In this document: one piece after another, positions 1 through 7,430 of the stretch | How the letters are laid out: each line of letters starts with the position of its first letter | Numbering within the stretch: the first letter of the stretch is position 1 | NCBI GenBank assembly: GCA_038146785.1 | Contig: JAYQSI010000019.1 | Span: 124,001-188,000 of the forward strand | Source: VMDJ01 sp038146785 | GTDB taxonomy: Bacteria > Pseudomonadota > Gammaproteobacteria > Chromatiales > Chromatiaceae | Direction: 5' to 3' | DNA: 64,000 nucleotides | Notes under the pieces: generated by a model | What the model was told of the DNA's origin: nothing | Databases searched by the model: none | What the model saw: only the letters and a program-made list of their open reading frames with translations | Made by a program: the position numbers and the translations under genes

Positions 1-403
1 TGAATGTGGCCATGCCTTGCAACATGCTGCACAAGAACCGCTGTTTCAATGGCGCACGCGTTTGGCAATGGCATCTTTGTGGGCTAATCGACTCGGGTCT
101 TTTTTGTTGTTTGCGGCACCGATACTTGTCTTGGTGACCAAGGTGCCAAGCTCAGGTGTGCTCACCGCATTGGGTGCTTTTTTAGTGATGGGATTTAGTT
201 TGGTTGTGCAGCTAGTGACTTTGCCAGTAGAGCTGGATGCAAGCTTTAAGAAGGCGCTACCGATTCTTGAGCATGGTTATCTCGATGAGAATCAAAAGAA
301 GCCAGCAAGAAAGATCCTGAAAGCCGCGGCTTGGACCTATGTTGCCGGAGCAATGGCAGGTCTGTTGAATTTCTGGCGTTGGCTCGCTGTGTTGCGTCGA
401 TAA
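1..403 (+). CDS. Zinc metallopeptidase, YugP-like (Zn_peptidase_2), 5' end outside window
   Basis: This is the C-terminal part of a membrane zinc protease. The frame is open from the first base and reads ECGHALQHA, which is the tail of an HExxH zinc-binding helix (the leading His codon is cut by the window edge). After it come two hydrophobic segments separated by a short polar stretch, then LPVELDASFKKAL, matching the conserved P-x-E-x-DAS segment of the Zn_peptidase_2 (YugP) family, and a final hydrophobic helix near the C-terminus. Members of this family are inner-membrane proteins of about 220-240 residues with no well-defined substrate. The stop at 403 is followed by about 55 bases before the SelD fusion gene. 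A TTG at 17 opens the frame inside the window but cannot be the true start, because the catalytic motif lies across it. Confident on family, not on role. Confidence 0.85.
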   Translation, partial: ECGHALQHAAQEPLFQWRTRLAMASLWANRLGSFLLFAAPILVLVTKVPSSGVLTALGAFLVMGFSLVVQLVTLPVELDASFKKALPILEHGYLDENQKKPARKILKAAAWTYVAGAMAGLLNFWRWLAVLRR

Positions 404-459
404 ATTGCTGAGTAGGGTATGAGATAATCGATTTATAAGGTTTTAGGTCGATTCGTTTC

Positions 460-2709
460 ATGCAATCAAGCACTCCCATAATCAAAGATATCGTTCTGGT
501 AGGTGGCGGACACGCTCACGTATCGGTGCTGCGTATGTTTGGTATGAATCCAATTCCGGGAGTGCGTCTAACGCTGATCACTCGCGATATCCATACACCT
601 TATTCCGGCATGCTGCCGGGCTTTATCGCAGGTCATTATGATTTCGATGACGTGCATATCGATTTAGGCCCTTTGGCGACTTTTGCGAATGCGCGTTTGT
701 ATCATGGTGAAGTTGAGCGGATAGATCCTGAAGCACAACAAGTATTCGTTAAGGGTCGTCCGCCGGTTGATTACGATGTGTTGTCGATCAACATTGGCTC
801 TCGTCCACGTACCGATAATGTGCCGGGTGCTTTAGAAAATGCGCTGCCGATAAAGCCAATTGATCTTTGGTTGGAGAAGTGGGCTGAGCTACAACAAAAA
901 CTGTTAAACACCGAAGAGTATTTGAATATCGCTGTTGTGGGTGGTGGTGCTGGTGGTGTTGAGGTGCTGCTATCAACTCAGCATCAGCTACAAAAATCTT
1001 TGCTGAGAATAATCAAGATCCCTCGCGATTACACTTTGAGCTTTATACCGCTGAAGACGATATTTTGATGGGGCATAACAAAGGTGTGCGTCGTCGTTTT
1101 AATCGTGTGTTTAAAGAGCGCAATGTTTCGGTATTTACCAACAGCCCGGTAACGGAGGTCACCAAGGATTCTTTAATAACCAATGGTGAGACGCGCGATG
1201 TGAATGCGGTGTTATGGACCACCTCTGCATCAGCACCAAGCTGGCCAAAGCAGTCAGGTTTGGCGACTGATGAGCTTGGCTTTATTCAAGTGGATGAGTA
1301 TCTACGTAGCACCTCTCATCCAAATGTTTTCGCGGTGGGTGATATCGCCTCTATGCCATCACCTCGACCTAAATCGGGTGTTTTTGCCGTAAGGCAAGGT
1401 CCTGTGTTGACTGAGAATCTCCGTCGACTCATTAATGGCGATTCGCTCAAGAAATATAAACCGCAAAAGCACTTCTTGGGCTTAATCAGTACGGGTGATA
1501 AACACGCGATAGCCTCTCGTGGTGCCTGGTCACTCGAAGCGGATTGGCTGTGGCGATGGAAAGATTCGATTGATCGCAAATTTATGCGCATGTTTAACGA
1601 GCTACCGGAGATGCCGGAAGCTCAACTCGCCTTACCTCATGTGGCTGATCAAGAAGCACTGAAGGAAATCTCGACCTTGGCTATGCGCTGCGGTGGTTGT
1701 GGTGCCAAGGTCGGCAGCACGGTGCTCAGTCGCGTGTTGAATACGCTTGATAAGCCTTCGCGAGATGATGTGCTGATTGGATTGGATTCGCCTGATGATG
1801 CTGCTGTTTTTTCTGTGCCTGATGGTAAGGCGATGGTGCAGAGCGTGGATTATTTCCGCAGTTTTATTGATGACCCTTATGTGTTTGGTCAGATCGCGGC
1901 AAATCATGCGTTAGGTGACTTGTTTGCAATGGGTGCCCAAGCGCAATCCGCGCTAGCGATAGCAACGGTGCCTTATGGGCGTGAAGCGATTGTTGAGCGA
2001 ACGCTTTCAGAAGTGTTGCAAGGTGCACAAAAGGTCTTGCACGACGCGGGTGCGGTTTTAGCTGGCGGTCATTCGAGCGAAGGTGCAGAGCTCGCATTTG
2101 GTCTAACGGTTAATGGTTTAGTTGATAAAGACCAGATGCTGCGTAAAAGCGGTATGCAGCCCGGTGATGTATTGATTCTGACTAAACCGATTGGTACAGG
2201 AACACTCTTTGCAGCAAACATGCGTGGCAAAGCCAAAGGACGATGGATAGACGGTGCGATTGAGTCGATGTTGATCTCTAATCAAGCCGCTGCTGAAGTG
2301 TTGTATAAATATGGCGTCACAGCTTGTACCGATGTCACCGGCTTTGGCGTGTTAGGTCACCTTGTTGAAGATGACTAAAGCCTCAGGATGTGATGTGGAT
2401 TTAATGGTCGATGCGCTGCCACTTTTAGATGGCGCTTTAGAAACAGTATCTGCAGGTATCTTGTCGTCATTGCAGCCGCAGAATGTGCGTTTACGCCGTG
2501 CGATTACGAATGCTGAAGATTGGAGTTCGCATCCTTCTTATGCCTTGTTGTTTGATCCACAAACGGCGGGTGGCTTATTGGCATCTATTCCTGAAGAAAA
2601 AGCAGATGCCTGTTTGGATGGCTTAAGAGCGCAAGGTTATCAGTCTGTTGTGTTGGTAGGGCGCGTAAAGCAACGCGGCACCGAAGATGCCGCTATTACG
2701 TTGATTTAA
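460..2709 (+). pseudogene. selD: Pyridine nucleotide-disulfide oxidoreductase / selenide, water dikinase (SelD) fusion, two frameshifts
   Basis: SelD makes selenophosphate from selenide and ATP for selenocysteine and selenouridine synthesis. In the fused form known from many bacteria an N-terminal NADH-dehydrogenase-like flavoprotein domain precedes it. Here 460-1000 encodes the FAD domain (IVLVGGGHAHVSVL, then the second dinucleotide fold VVGGGAGGVE). 1000-2360 continues it (FAVGDIAS) into the SelD part with MRCGGCGAKVG, the catalytic-Cys/Lys loop. 2362-2709 is the SelD C-terminus (ALPLLDGALE, LFDPQTAGGLL). Two single-base changes break the frame. One A is missing in the A5 run at 992-996; restoring it gives QKIFAENNQDPSRLHFELYT. 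One extra base lies in CACCTTGTTG near 2358-2367; removing it gives GHLLKMTKASG. Everything between is well conserved, so sequencing error or very recent loss is more likely than old decay. Start ATG at 460; no strong ribosome site is visible. Confidence 0.85.
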
Positions 2710-2722
2710 AAGATCCAGGCGA

Positions 2723-3010
2723 TCAGTAGCCAATTAATAACAAACATGCCGACATAGCTGGCAAGTAGAATTGGACTTCGCCTAATAAGCCATCACCGGC
2801 AACTAAGGCAAAAAGCACTAGCAAGCCCACTGATAAGAAGAAGGCGATGATGGCGGCATCTTTGAGTCCGAGCCCTTCACCAAAAATGTCATTACCGATG
2901 CGGGCTAGCTCAGGCATCAACAAAGCAGCTGCAACGATAATCGCAATGACAACGATGCCAAGTAAAACGCTTATGGTGAGCGTTTGTTTTTTCTGGTCGA
3001 GATCAATCAT
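2723..3010 (-). CDS. Small integral membrane protein, unknown function
   Basis: A 95-residue protein with three predicted membrane segments: residues about 12-34 (a run of I/V/A/L), 50-70, and 78-95, the last ending almost at the stop. No recognised family. Its ATG overlaps the stop of the upstream PH-domain gene in an ATGA arrangement, so the two are translationally coupled and probably work as a membrane pair. It lies convergent to the selD fusion with only about 14 bases between the stops. The short cytoplasmic N-terminus (MIDLDQKKQ) is charged. Existence is well supported by the coupling; function is unknown. Confidence 0.6.
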   Translation of the reverse strand: MIDLDQKKQTLTISVLLGIVVIAIIVAAALLMPELARIGNDIFGEGLGLKDAAIIAFFLSVGLLVLFALVAGDGLLGEVQFYLPAMSACLLLIGY

Positions 3011-3375
3011 TGCGGCAGAATCATGGTTTTAATTTCATGTGGCTCGCGTAGCCCCATCAATACAGCCTCTGGTGAGTCACCAGCGGTGTAAATATCCAGA
3101 TCGCCCGTGCCAAACATGCGTTGAAAGAAGCTCTGCTTGATCTTTACGGTACGGATGTCTTCGGTATTCAAATCGATAAAGGTTTTATTGAAGATGCCTT
3201 CTTGCCACTTCATCAAATCGCCTTCGATCGAAAGACGTTTGTTTTTGTTATCGATGTACCACCAAAGCAGCAGAAACAAGCCAAGACCGAAAACTGGAAT
3301 CAGCAAGATATACACAATGAATTTAAGCGGTGCGTTGCGGAACATCGGTGGTGATGTTTCGTAGTGATTAGCCAT
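3007..3375 (-). CDS. Membrane-anchored bacterial PH-domain protein (bPH2/YdbS-like)
   Basis: A 122-residue protein with one or two hydrophobic segments at about residues 18-43 (FIVYILLIPVFGLGLFLLLW). A short beta-rich domain follows, with the pattern NKRLSIEGDLMKWQEGIFNKTFIDLNTEDIRTVKI and QRMFGTGDLDIYTAG, typical of bacterial PH-like (bPH2) domains: the RLS...G...K turn, an I..VKI strand and a G.GD..I.TAG strand. These domains sit on the cytoplasmic face of the membrane; their ligands are mostly unknown. A good ribosome site (AAGGAGAG) stands about seven bases before the ATG at 3375. It overlaps the 95-residue membrane protein downstream by four bases. Family assignment is good, role unknown. 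Confidence 0.75.
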   Translation of the reverse strand: MANHYETSPPMFRNAPLKFIVYILLIPVFGLGLFLLLWWYIDNKNKRLSIEGDLMKWQEGIFNKTFIDLNTEDIRTVKIKQSFFQRMFGTGDLDIYTAGDSPEAVLMGLREPHEIKTMILPQ

Positions 3376-3440
3376 GGTTCTCTCCTTGATAAATATTTAG
3401 AGAGATATCGCTCATCTGCTTTAAGACTTAAATTCGGACA

Positions 3441-3467
3441 TAAAAAAGCCCACACTTAGGTGGGCTT
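3441..3467 (-). terminator. Rho-independent terminator of the cyclase gene
   Basis: AAGCCCAC-loop-GTGGGCTT hairpin followed on the minus strand by six T residues (the A-run at 3443-3448 on the plus strand). It lies about 30 bases past the stop of the class III cyclase. It is nearly identical to the hairpin at 4439-4468 on the other side of that gene. Confidence 0.75.
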
Positions 3468-3496
3468 AAAGGATTTTTTGATTAAAGTGTAAGGCT

Positions 3497-4372
3497 TCAA
3501 AAATCACTCTTATACTTCATTAATTTCATAACGACTTGTTCGGTAACTTCCTCAGATAAGTCATTGATCATGATGTTGTTTGCTCTAAACGCAAAAACAT
3601 CTTCCCAGATGATGTCTTTTTGTGGGTGAAATAGTTTGAAAGTAAATTGAATCTGTCCCGAAACTGCTACGGCGGACATCCTCAATTGATAATCATTAGC
3701 TCTAGCTTGCTTATTAATGGTGGCCTTAACCCAAGATTTTTCAGACAAGCATTCAAATAGTTTGCTGTGAAGCTTGTCGCCTATGTTTCCTGTGTTACTG
3801 ATACTTTCATCGGTAGTTAATTTGCCAATAATAAGCTTTGATTTTGGATCGTAATCAACGTCGCCGCTATTTGAACTTTCAGCATCAATATCCCCAGTAG
3901 AGAAGACCTGTATAGGCTTGTTGATGCCTTTTAAATTGATAAAGCCCTTATCAATAAACTTTTCTTTTTGCTGGTCTTCTAGGCTAAGGTATGCAGCAGA
4001 TGAAAGTGTCACTTGATTAACAGCTGAGATCTTGTCAAGGCTTGCTGCAATGTTAATGGTGGAGCCCAGTACGTCATTATTCTCATACACAACATCACCG
4101 ATATGTATTCCAAATCGAATATCTAATGTTTGCGTTGAAATTCTTTCTTTTACGCTAAAGGCAAAATCAGTGCAAAGAGAGGTGCTCGCGAAATATATAA
4201 TCCAACCATCTTTAGTGGCTTTAACTAACTTGCCTTGAAATTTAGTAAGAGCTGGCTTAAGAATATTTTCAGTGAATTCTTTAATGAGTTGGTGTGTTCC
4301 GACCTCATTAAAACCACTTTTGTTGGTATACCCAACAATATCCATGATCAGTATTGCTGATAATTTCCGCAT
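3497..4372 (-). CDS. Class III adenylate/guanylate cyclase with C-terminal TolB/FlgO-like domain
   Basis: Residues 1-160 form a class III nucleotidyl cyclase catalytic domain: AILIMDIVGYT carries the first metal-binding Asp, KATKDGWIIYF replaces the usual G-D-G hairpin (Lys-Asp-Gly here), and GIHIGDVVYENNDVLG plus STINIAASL give the second Asp and the transition-state Asn region. Residues from about 170 to the end (LIIGKLTTDES..., then an amphipathic alpha/beta stretch) resemble the TolB-N/FlgO-like module often attached to such cyclases. No transmembrane helix is visible, so it is probably cytoplasmic. An ATG at 4393 is possible, but 4372 (MRKLSAIL) begins the domain properly and has AGGGG about nine bases upstream. 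The altered loop makes activity uncertain. The gene stands alone between two look-alike terminators, as a self-contained cassette. Confidence 0.75.
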   Translation of the reverse strand: MRKLSAILIMDIVGYTNKSGFNEVGTHQLIKEFTENILKPALTKFQGKLVKATKDGWIIYFASTSLCTDFAFSVKERISTQTLDIRFGIHIGDVVYENNDVLGSTINIAASLDKISAVNQVTLSSAAYLSLEDQQKEKFIDKGFINLKGINKPIQVFSTGDIDAESSNSGDVDYDPKSKLIIGKLTTDESISNTGNIGDKLHSKLFECLSEKSWVKATINKQARANDYQLRMSAVAVSGQIQFTFKLFHPQKDIIWEDVFAFRANNIMINDLSEEVTEQVVMKLMKYKSDF

Positions 4373-4438
4373 AACTATGGCCCCTATATTCATTTAACAT
4401 TATCAACAAGATAAGATAAGAACAATAATTTAGAGCAC

Positions 4439-4468
4439 TAAAAAGCCCACGCTAAGGTGGGCTTTTTT
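4439..4468 (-). terminator. Terminator downstream of tRNA-Leu (bidirectional hairpin)
   Basis: AAGCCCAC-GCTAA-GTGGGCTT-type hairpin with T-runs on both strands, five bases past the 3' end of tRNA-Leu on the minus strand. It matches 23 of 25 bases of the hairpin at 3443-3467. Confidence 0.8.
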
Positions 4469-4473
4469 AGATT

Positions 4474-4558
4474 TGGTACCAGTGGGCGGACTCGAACCGC
4501 CACACCCGAAGGCGGGGGATTTTGAATCCCCTATGTCTACCAATTCCATCACACTGGC
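4474..4558 (-). tRNA. tRNA-Leu (anticodon CAA)
   Basis: Read on the minus strand the 85-base element starts GCCAGTG and ends CACTGGT-A-CCA, a seven-pair acceptor stem with a G-U closing pair and an encoded CCA. The anticodon arm is GGGGA-TTCAAAA-TCCCC, giving anticodon CAA. The T arm contains GGTTCGAGTCC. A long variable arm (CGCCTTCGGGTG region) marks it as a class II tRNA, as expected for leucine. A clear sigma-70 promoter lies upstream and a hairpin terminator downstream, so it is transcribed alone. Confidence 0.97.
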
Positions 4559-4598
4559 AAATTTGGCTCTTGCAGGTGGCCCTGCGAGAAGACGCGGC

Positions 4599-4627
4599 AG
4601 TATACCGACTTGACCGCGTTAGGCAAG
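4599..4627 (-). promoter_or_regulatory. Sigma-70 promoter of tRNA-Leu
   Basis: On the minus strand CTTGCC (4627-4622), a 17-base spacer, then TATACT (4604-4599). The bases after the -10 are GCCGCG, a G/C-rich discriminator as seen at stringently controlled stable-RNA promoters. The start would be near 4592, about 34 bases before the mature tRNA. Confidence 0.75.
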
Positions 4628-4652
4628 TGCCCTGTGCTACCATGCGCGCCCC

Positions 4653-5681
4653 ATGCGCCTATCCGATTTTGATTACGAATTGCCTGATGAGTTGATCGCT
4701 CAGCATCCCGCTGAACAGCGTTCGCTCAGCCGTATGCTGCATGTCGATGGTGCCAATGGTGAGATCGCTGATCGCCAGTTTTTAGATCTCCCTTCGTTAC
4801 TTCGCGCCGGTGATTTATTGGTGTTTAACAACACGCGCGTGATGGCAGCTCGTTTACATGGGCAGAAAGACACTGGCGGCAAAGTTGAGATTCTTATCGA
4901 GCGCGTAATCGAGCCGACTCGATGTTTGGCGCACGTGCGTGCGAGTAAGTCACCGAAGGTTGGGTCAACGCTTCTTGTTGAAGATGCGCAGATCACCATG
5001 GTCGCGCGTCATGACAATCTGTTTGAGTTACAGCTAGAGAGTGCCGGTGATTTTTACCAGCTCATGGAATCGCATGGCCATATGCCATTGCCACCTTATA
5101 TAGACCGTGATGATGGTGCAGATGATGAAGAGCGTTATCAGACCGTCTTTGCCAAAGAGATGGGTGCTGTGGCGGCGCCAACAGCCGGCCTGCATTTTGA
5201 TGATGCGATGTTAAACACTTTGAGTGAGATGGGTGTTGAGCAAGCTGAGGTGACCTTGCATGTGGGTGCGGGCACTTTTCAGCCGGTAAAGACCGAGAAT
5301 CTGGATGAGCACATCATGCATTCCGAATGGTTGTCGGTATCTGAAGAAACCGTTCAAAAGATCAAAGCCTGTAAGGCGCGTGGTGGGCGAGTCGTCGCGG
5401 TAGGGACTACAAGTGTGCGTAGCCTTGAGACTGCCGCAAAAGAGGGTGAGCTAAAGCCTTATCAGGGAGATACGCGGTTGTTTATCCGTCCTGGTTATCA
5501 ATTTCAGGTGGTAGACCTGCTGTTGACCAATTTCCACCTGCCGCAGTCCACCTTATTAATGTTGGTGTCGGCGTTTGCGGGGTATGAGAACATCATGCGC
5601 GCTTATCGCCATGCGGTTGAGCAGCGCTATCGTTTCTTCAGTTATGGGGATGCGATGTTGCTCGAAAGAGCCGCTAAGTGA
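4653..5681 (+). CDS. queA: S-adenosylmethionine:tRNA ribosyltransferase-isomerase QueA
   Basis: QueA transfers and isomerises the ribose of S-adenosylmethionine onto preQ1-modified tRNA to give epoxyqueuosine, the penultimate step of queuosine synthesis. The 342-residue product has the family length. It shows the signatures FDYELPDELIAQHP at the N-terminus, LLVFNNTRVMAARL near residue 57, GAVAAPTAGLHFDD near 170, VTLHVGAGTFQPV near 200 and LLLTNFHLPQSTLLMLVSAF near 290. The next gene is tgt, which acts earlier in the same pathway. No canonical ribosome site precedes the ATG; the region just upstream holds the divergent tRNA-Leu promoter, and a weak TTGACC -35 at 4610-4615 could drive queA with a very short leader. 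Complete gene. Confidence 0.97.
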   Translation: MRLSDFDYELPDELIAQHPAEQRSLSRMLHVDGANGEIADRQFLDLPSLLRAGDLLVFNNTRVMAARLHGQKDTGGKVEILIERVIEPTRCLAHVRASKSPKVGSTLLVEDAQITMVARHDNLFELQLESAGDFYQLMESHGHMPLPPYIDRDDGADDEERYQTVFAKEMGAVAAPTAGLHFDDAMLNTLSEMGVEQAEVTLHVGAGTFQPVKTENLDEHIMHSEWLSVSEETVQKIKACKARGGRVVAVGTTSVRSLETAAKEGELKPYQGDTRLFIRPGYQFQVVDLLLTNFHLPQSTLLMLVSAFAGYENIMRAYRHAVEQRYRFFSYGDAMLLERAAK

Positions 5682-5688
5682 TTGAAAT

Positions 5689-5806
5689 TAATGCCCGAAA
5701 TTTCTTCCGGGCATTAAAAAGGCCCGACAGGGGGGTGCCGGGCCAAGGTTCCACCAAAGGAGGATGGAGGGTGTGCTGAATAATCAGCACATTAGAATTT
5801 TCTAAT
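5689..5806 (+). other. Structured queA-tgt intergenic region with four consecutive hairpins
   Basis: The 159 bases between queA and tgt hold four inverted repeats in a row: AATGCCCG/CGGGCATT (5690-5716), GGCCCG/CGGGCC (about 5723-5746), a perfect 8-base TGTGCTGA/TCAGCACA (5772-5791) and TTAGAA/TTCTAA (5792-5805). Between the second and third lies a purine-rich AAAGGAGGATGGAGGG stretch that looks like a strong ribosome site but leads into only a 13-codon frame with no usable spacing. The first hairpin may be the queA terminator, although the bases after it are A-rich rather than T-rich. No known RNA family is recognised. Confidence 0.4.
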
Positions 5807-5840
5807 ATTCTGAGAGTAAAGTCAATCCGTTTTTTGAAAT

Positions 5841-6956
5841 ATGTCTGAATTATTCGAATTATTAGCCTCAGATGGCGGTGCGCGACGTGGTCGATTGACC
5901 TTTGCTCGCGGCACGGTGGAAACCCCGGTGTTCATGCCGGTGGGTACCTATGGCACGGTCAAGGCGATGACCCCTGAAGAGCTCAAGGGCTTGGGTGCGC
6001 AGATTATCTTGGGTAATACCTTCCATCTATGGCTTCGCCCGGGCACCGAGGTGATCAATGCTCACGGCGATCTCCATGACTTTATGCACTGGGATGGTCC
6101 GATATTGACCGACAGTGGCGGCTTCCAGGTCTTCTCGCTGGGTGCGATGCGCAAGATCAAAGAAGAAGGTGTGCACTTCCAAGCGCCGACCGATGGCGCG
6201 AAGGTGTTTATGGGGCCGGAAGAGTCGATGGAGATTCAGCGCAAGCTAGGCTCAGACATCGTGATGATTTTTGATGAATGCACGCCATACCCTGCGACAG
6301 AAACCGAGGCGCGTGAATCGATGGAGCTCTCATTGCGATGGGCGCAACGCAGTAAGGCAGCGCATGAAGGTAATCCAAACGCTCTGTTTGGCATTGTGCA
6401 GGGCGGTATGTACGAGAGCTTGCGTAAGCGTTCTTTAGAAGAGCTGCAAAAGATCGGTTTTGATGGCTATGCGGTGGGTGGTTTATCCGTTGGTGAGCCA
6501 GAAGAAGATCGTATCCGTGTACTTGATGCGATGCAGGAAATCCTGCCAGCAGATCATCCGCATTATTTAATGGGTGTGGGCACGCCAGAAGATATCGTTG
6601 AGGCGGTACGTCGCGGAATTGATATGTTCGATTGTGTAATGCCAACGCGTAATGCGCGCAATGGTTATCTTTTCACGCATTCGGGTGTGGTGAAGATCAA
6701 AAATGCAGCGCACGAAAAAGATACGCGCCCCTTGGATGAAGAATGCGACTGCTATACCTGCCAAAACTACAGCCGCTCGTATCTGCGTCATTTGTTCCGT
6801 TGTAATGAGATCTTGGGCGCGCGGTTGAACACGATTCATAACCTGCGCTACTACCAAATGCTGATGGCCGATATCCGCGAAGCGATCGAGCAGCAGCGCT
6901 TTGAGGCATTCCGCAGCGAGTTCTATGCCAAACGAGGCAAAACCGTACCCAATTGA
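5841..6956 (+). CDS. tgt: tRNA-guanine transglycosylase (Tgt)
   Basis: Tgt exchanges guanine 34 of GUN-anticodon tRNAs for preQ1, the committing step of queuosine formation; QueA acts next. The 371-residue product has the usual bacterial length. Visible catalytic features are ILTDSGGFQVFSL with the general acid/base Asp at residue 91, the nucleophile Asp 264 in GIDMFDCVMPTRNARNG, and the zinc site Cys302, Cys304, Cys307 (CDCYTC) with His333. These match the well-studied enterobacterial enzyme closely. The gene is separated from queA by a structured intergenic region. The ATG at 5841 is the only start that fits the family, though no ribosome site stands out. yajC-secD-secF follow, the standard gammaproteobacterial order. 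Confidence 0.97.
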   Translation: MSELFELLASDGGARRGRLTFARGTVETPVFMPVGTYGTVKAMTPEELKGLGAQIILGNTFHLWLRPGTEVINAHGDLHDFMHWDGPILTDSGGFQVFSLGAMRKIKEEGVHFQAPTDGAKVFMGPEESMEIQRKLGSDIVMIFDECTPYPATETEARESMELSLRWAQRSKAAHEGNPNALFGIVQGGMYESLRKRSLEELQKIGFDGYAVGGLSVGEPEEDRIRVLDAMQEILPADHPHYLMGVGTPEDIVEAVRRGIDMFDCVMPTRNARNGYLFTHSGVVKIKNAAHEKDTRPLDEECDCYTCQNYSRSYLRHLFRCNEILGARLNTIHNLRYYQMLMADIREAIEQQRFEAFRSEFYAKRGKTVPN

Positions 6957-6989
6957 ACCATTTAGCCCACCGACTTTCTCAGGTGGCTG

Positions 6990-6998
6990 TGGCATAAT
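6990..6998 (+). promoter_or_regulatory. Possible extended -10 promoter for yajC-secDF
   Basis: TGGCATAAT gives a TGn extension plus CATAAT (five of six to the -10 consensus), about 65 bases before the yajC start. No convincing -35 is present at the right distance, which an extended -10 can tolerate. Prediction only. Confidence 0.35.
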
Positions 6999-7062
6999 TT
7001 CGGCACTTTTTTAGGTCGTCCCGCGTGGGGCGGCAAGTTGTAACCCCATTTCGGAGAATCCG

Positions 7063-7389
7063 ATGATTTTTATTTCTGATGCGATGGCTGAAGGTGCGGC
7101 GGCTGCACCTGGCGGCGAAGGTTTACCGTTATTGTTCTTGATCGGTATGTTCGTGATTATGTACCTGTTCATTATCCGTCCTCAGGTTAAGCGTCAAAAA
7201 GAACACAAGAAGCTGGTTGAAGCGCTAGGTAAAGGTGATGAAGTGCAAACCATGGGTGGTTTGATGGGCAAGATCACTGAAGTTGGCGAAAACTTCGTCA
7301 AGCTAGAGATCGCTGATAACACCGTAGTAACGGTTCGCCGCGTGTCGGTTGAAGCGGTTATGCCGAAAGGTTCTTTGAAAGAAATGTAA
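7063..7389 (+). CDS. yajC: Sec translocase accessory subunit YajC
   Basis: YajC is a small single-span inner-membrane protein that associates with SecDF and SecYEG. The 108-residue product has an A/G-rich N-terminus, one membrane helix at about residues 22-42 (LPLLFLIGMFVIMYLFIIRP), the conserved RPQ.KRQKEH basic segment right after it, and the soluble beta domain LGKGDEVQTMGGLMGKI. GGAG six bases upstream supports the ATG. It precedes secD with a hairpin terminator in between, suggesting that expression is partly uncoupled from secDF. Confidence 0.96.
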   Translation: MIFISDAMAEGAAAAPGGEGLPLLFLIGMFVIMYLFIIRPQVKRQKEHKKLVEALGKGDEVQTMGGLMGKITEVGENFVKLEIADNTVVTVRRVSVEAVMPKGSLKEM

Positions 7390-7395
7390 TTTCAC

Positions 7396-7419
7396 AGCCC
7401 GACACTCGTCGGGCTTTTT
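7396..7419 (+). terminator. Hairpin terminator between yajC and secD
   Basis: AGCCCGAC-ACTC-GTCGGGCT followed by TTTT, seven bases after the yajC stop and eleven before the secD start. It probably attenuates read-through into secDF. Confidence 0.75.
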
Positions 7420-7430
7420 GTGGCACTCCT

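Noticed and set aside
5766..5806. A 13-codon frame (MEGVLNNQHIRIF) after AGGAGG between queA and tgt
   Set aside because: The ribosome-site-like AGGAGG touches the ATG with no spacer and the frame is mostly built of the hairpin arms; no sign of selection for protein.
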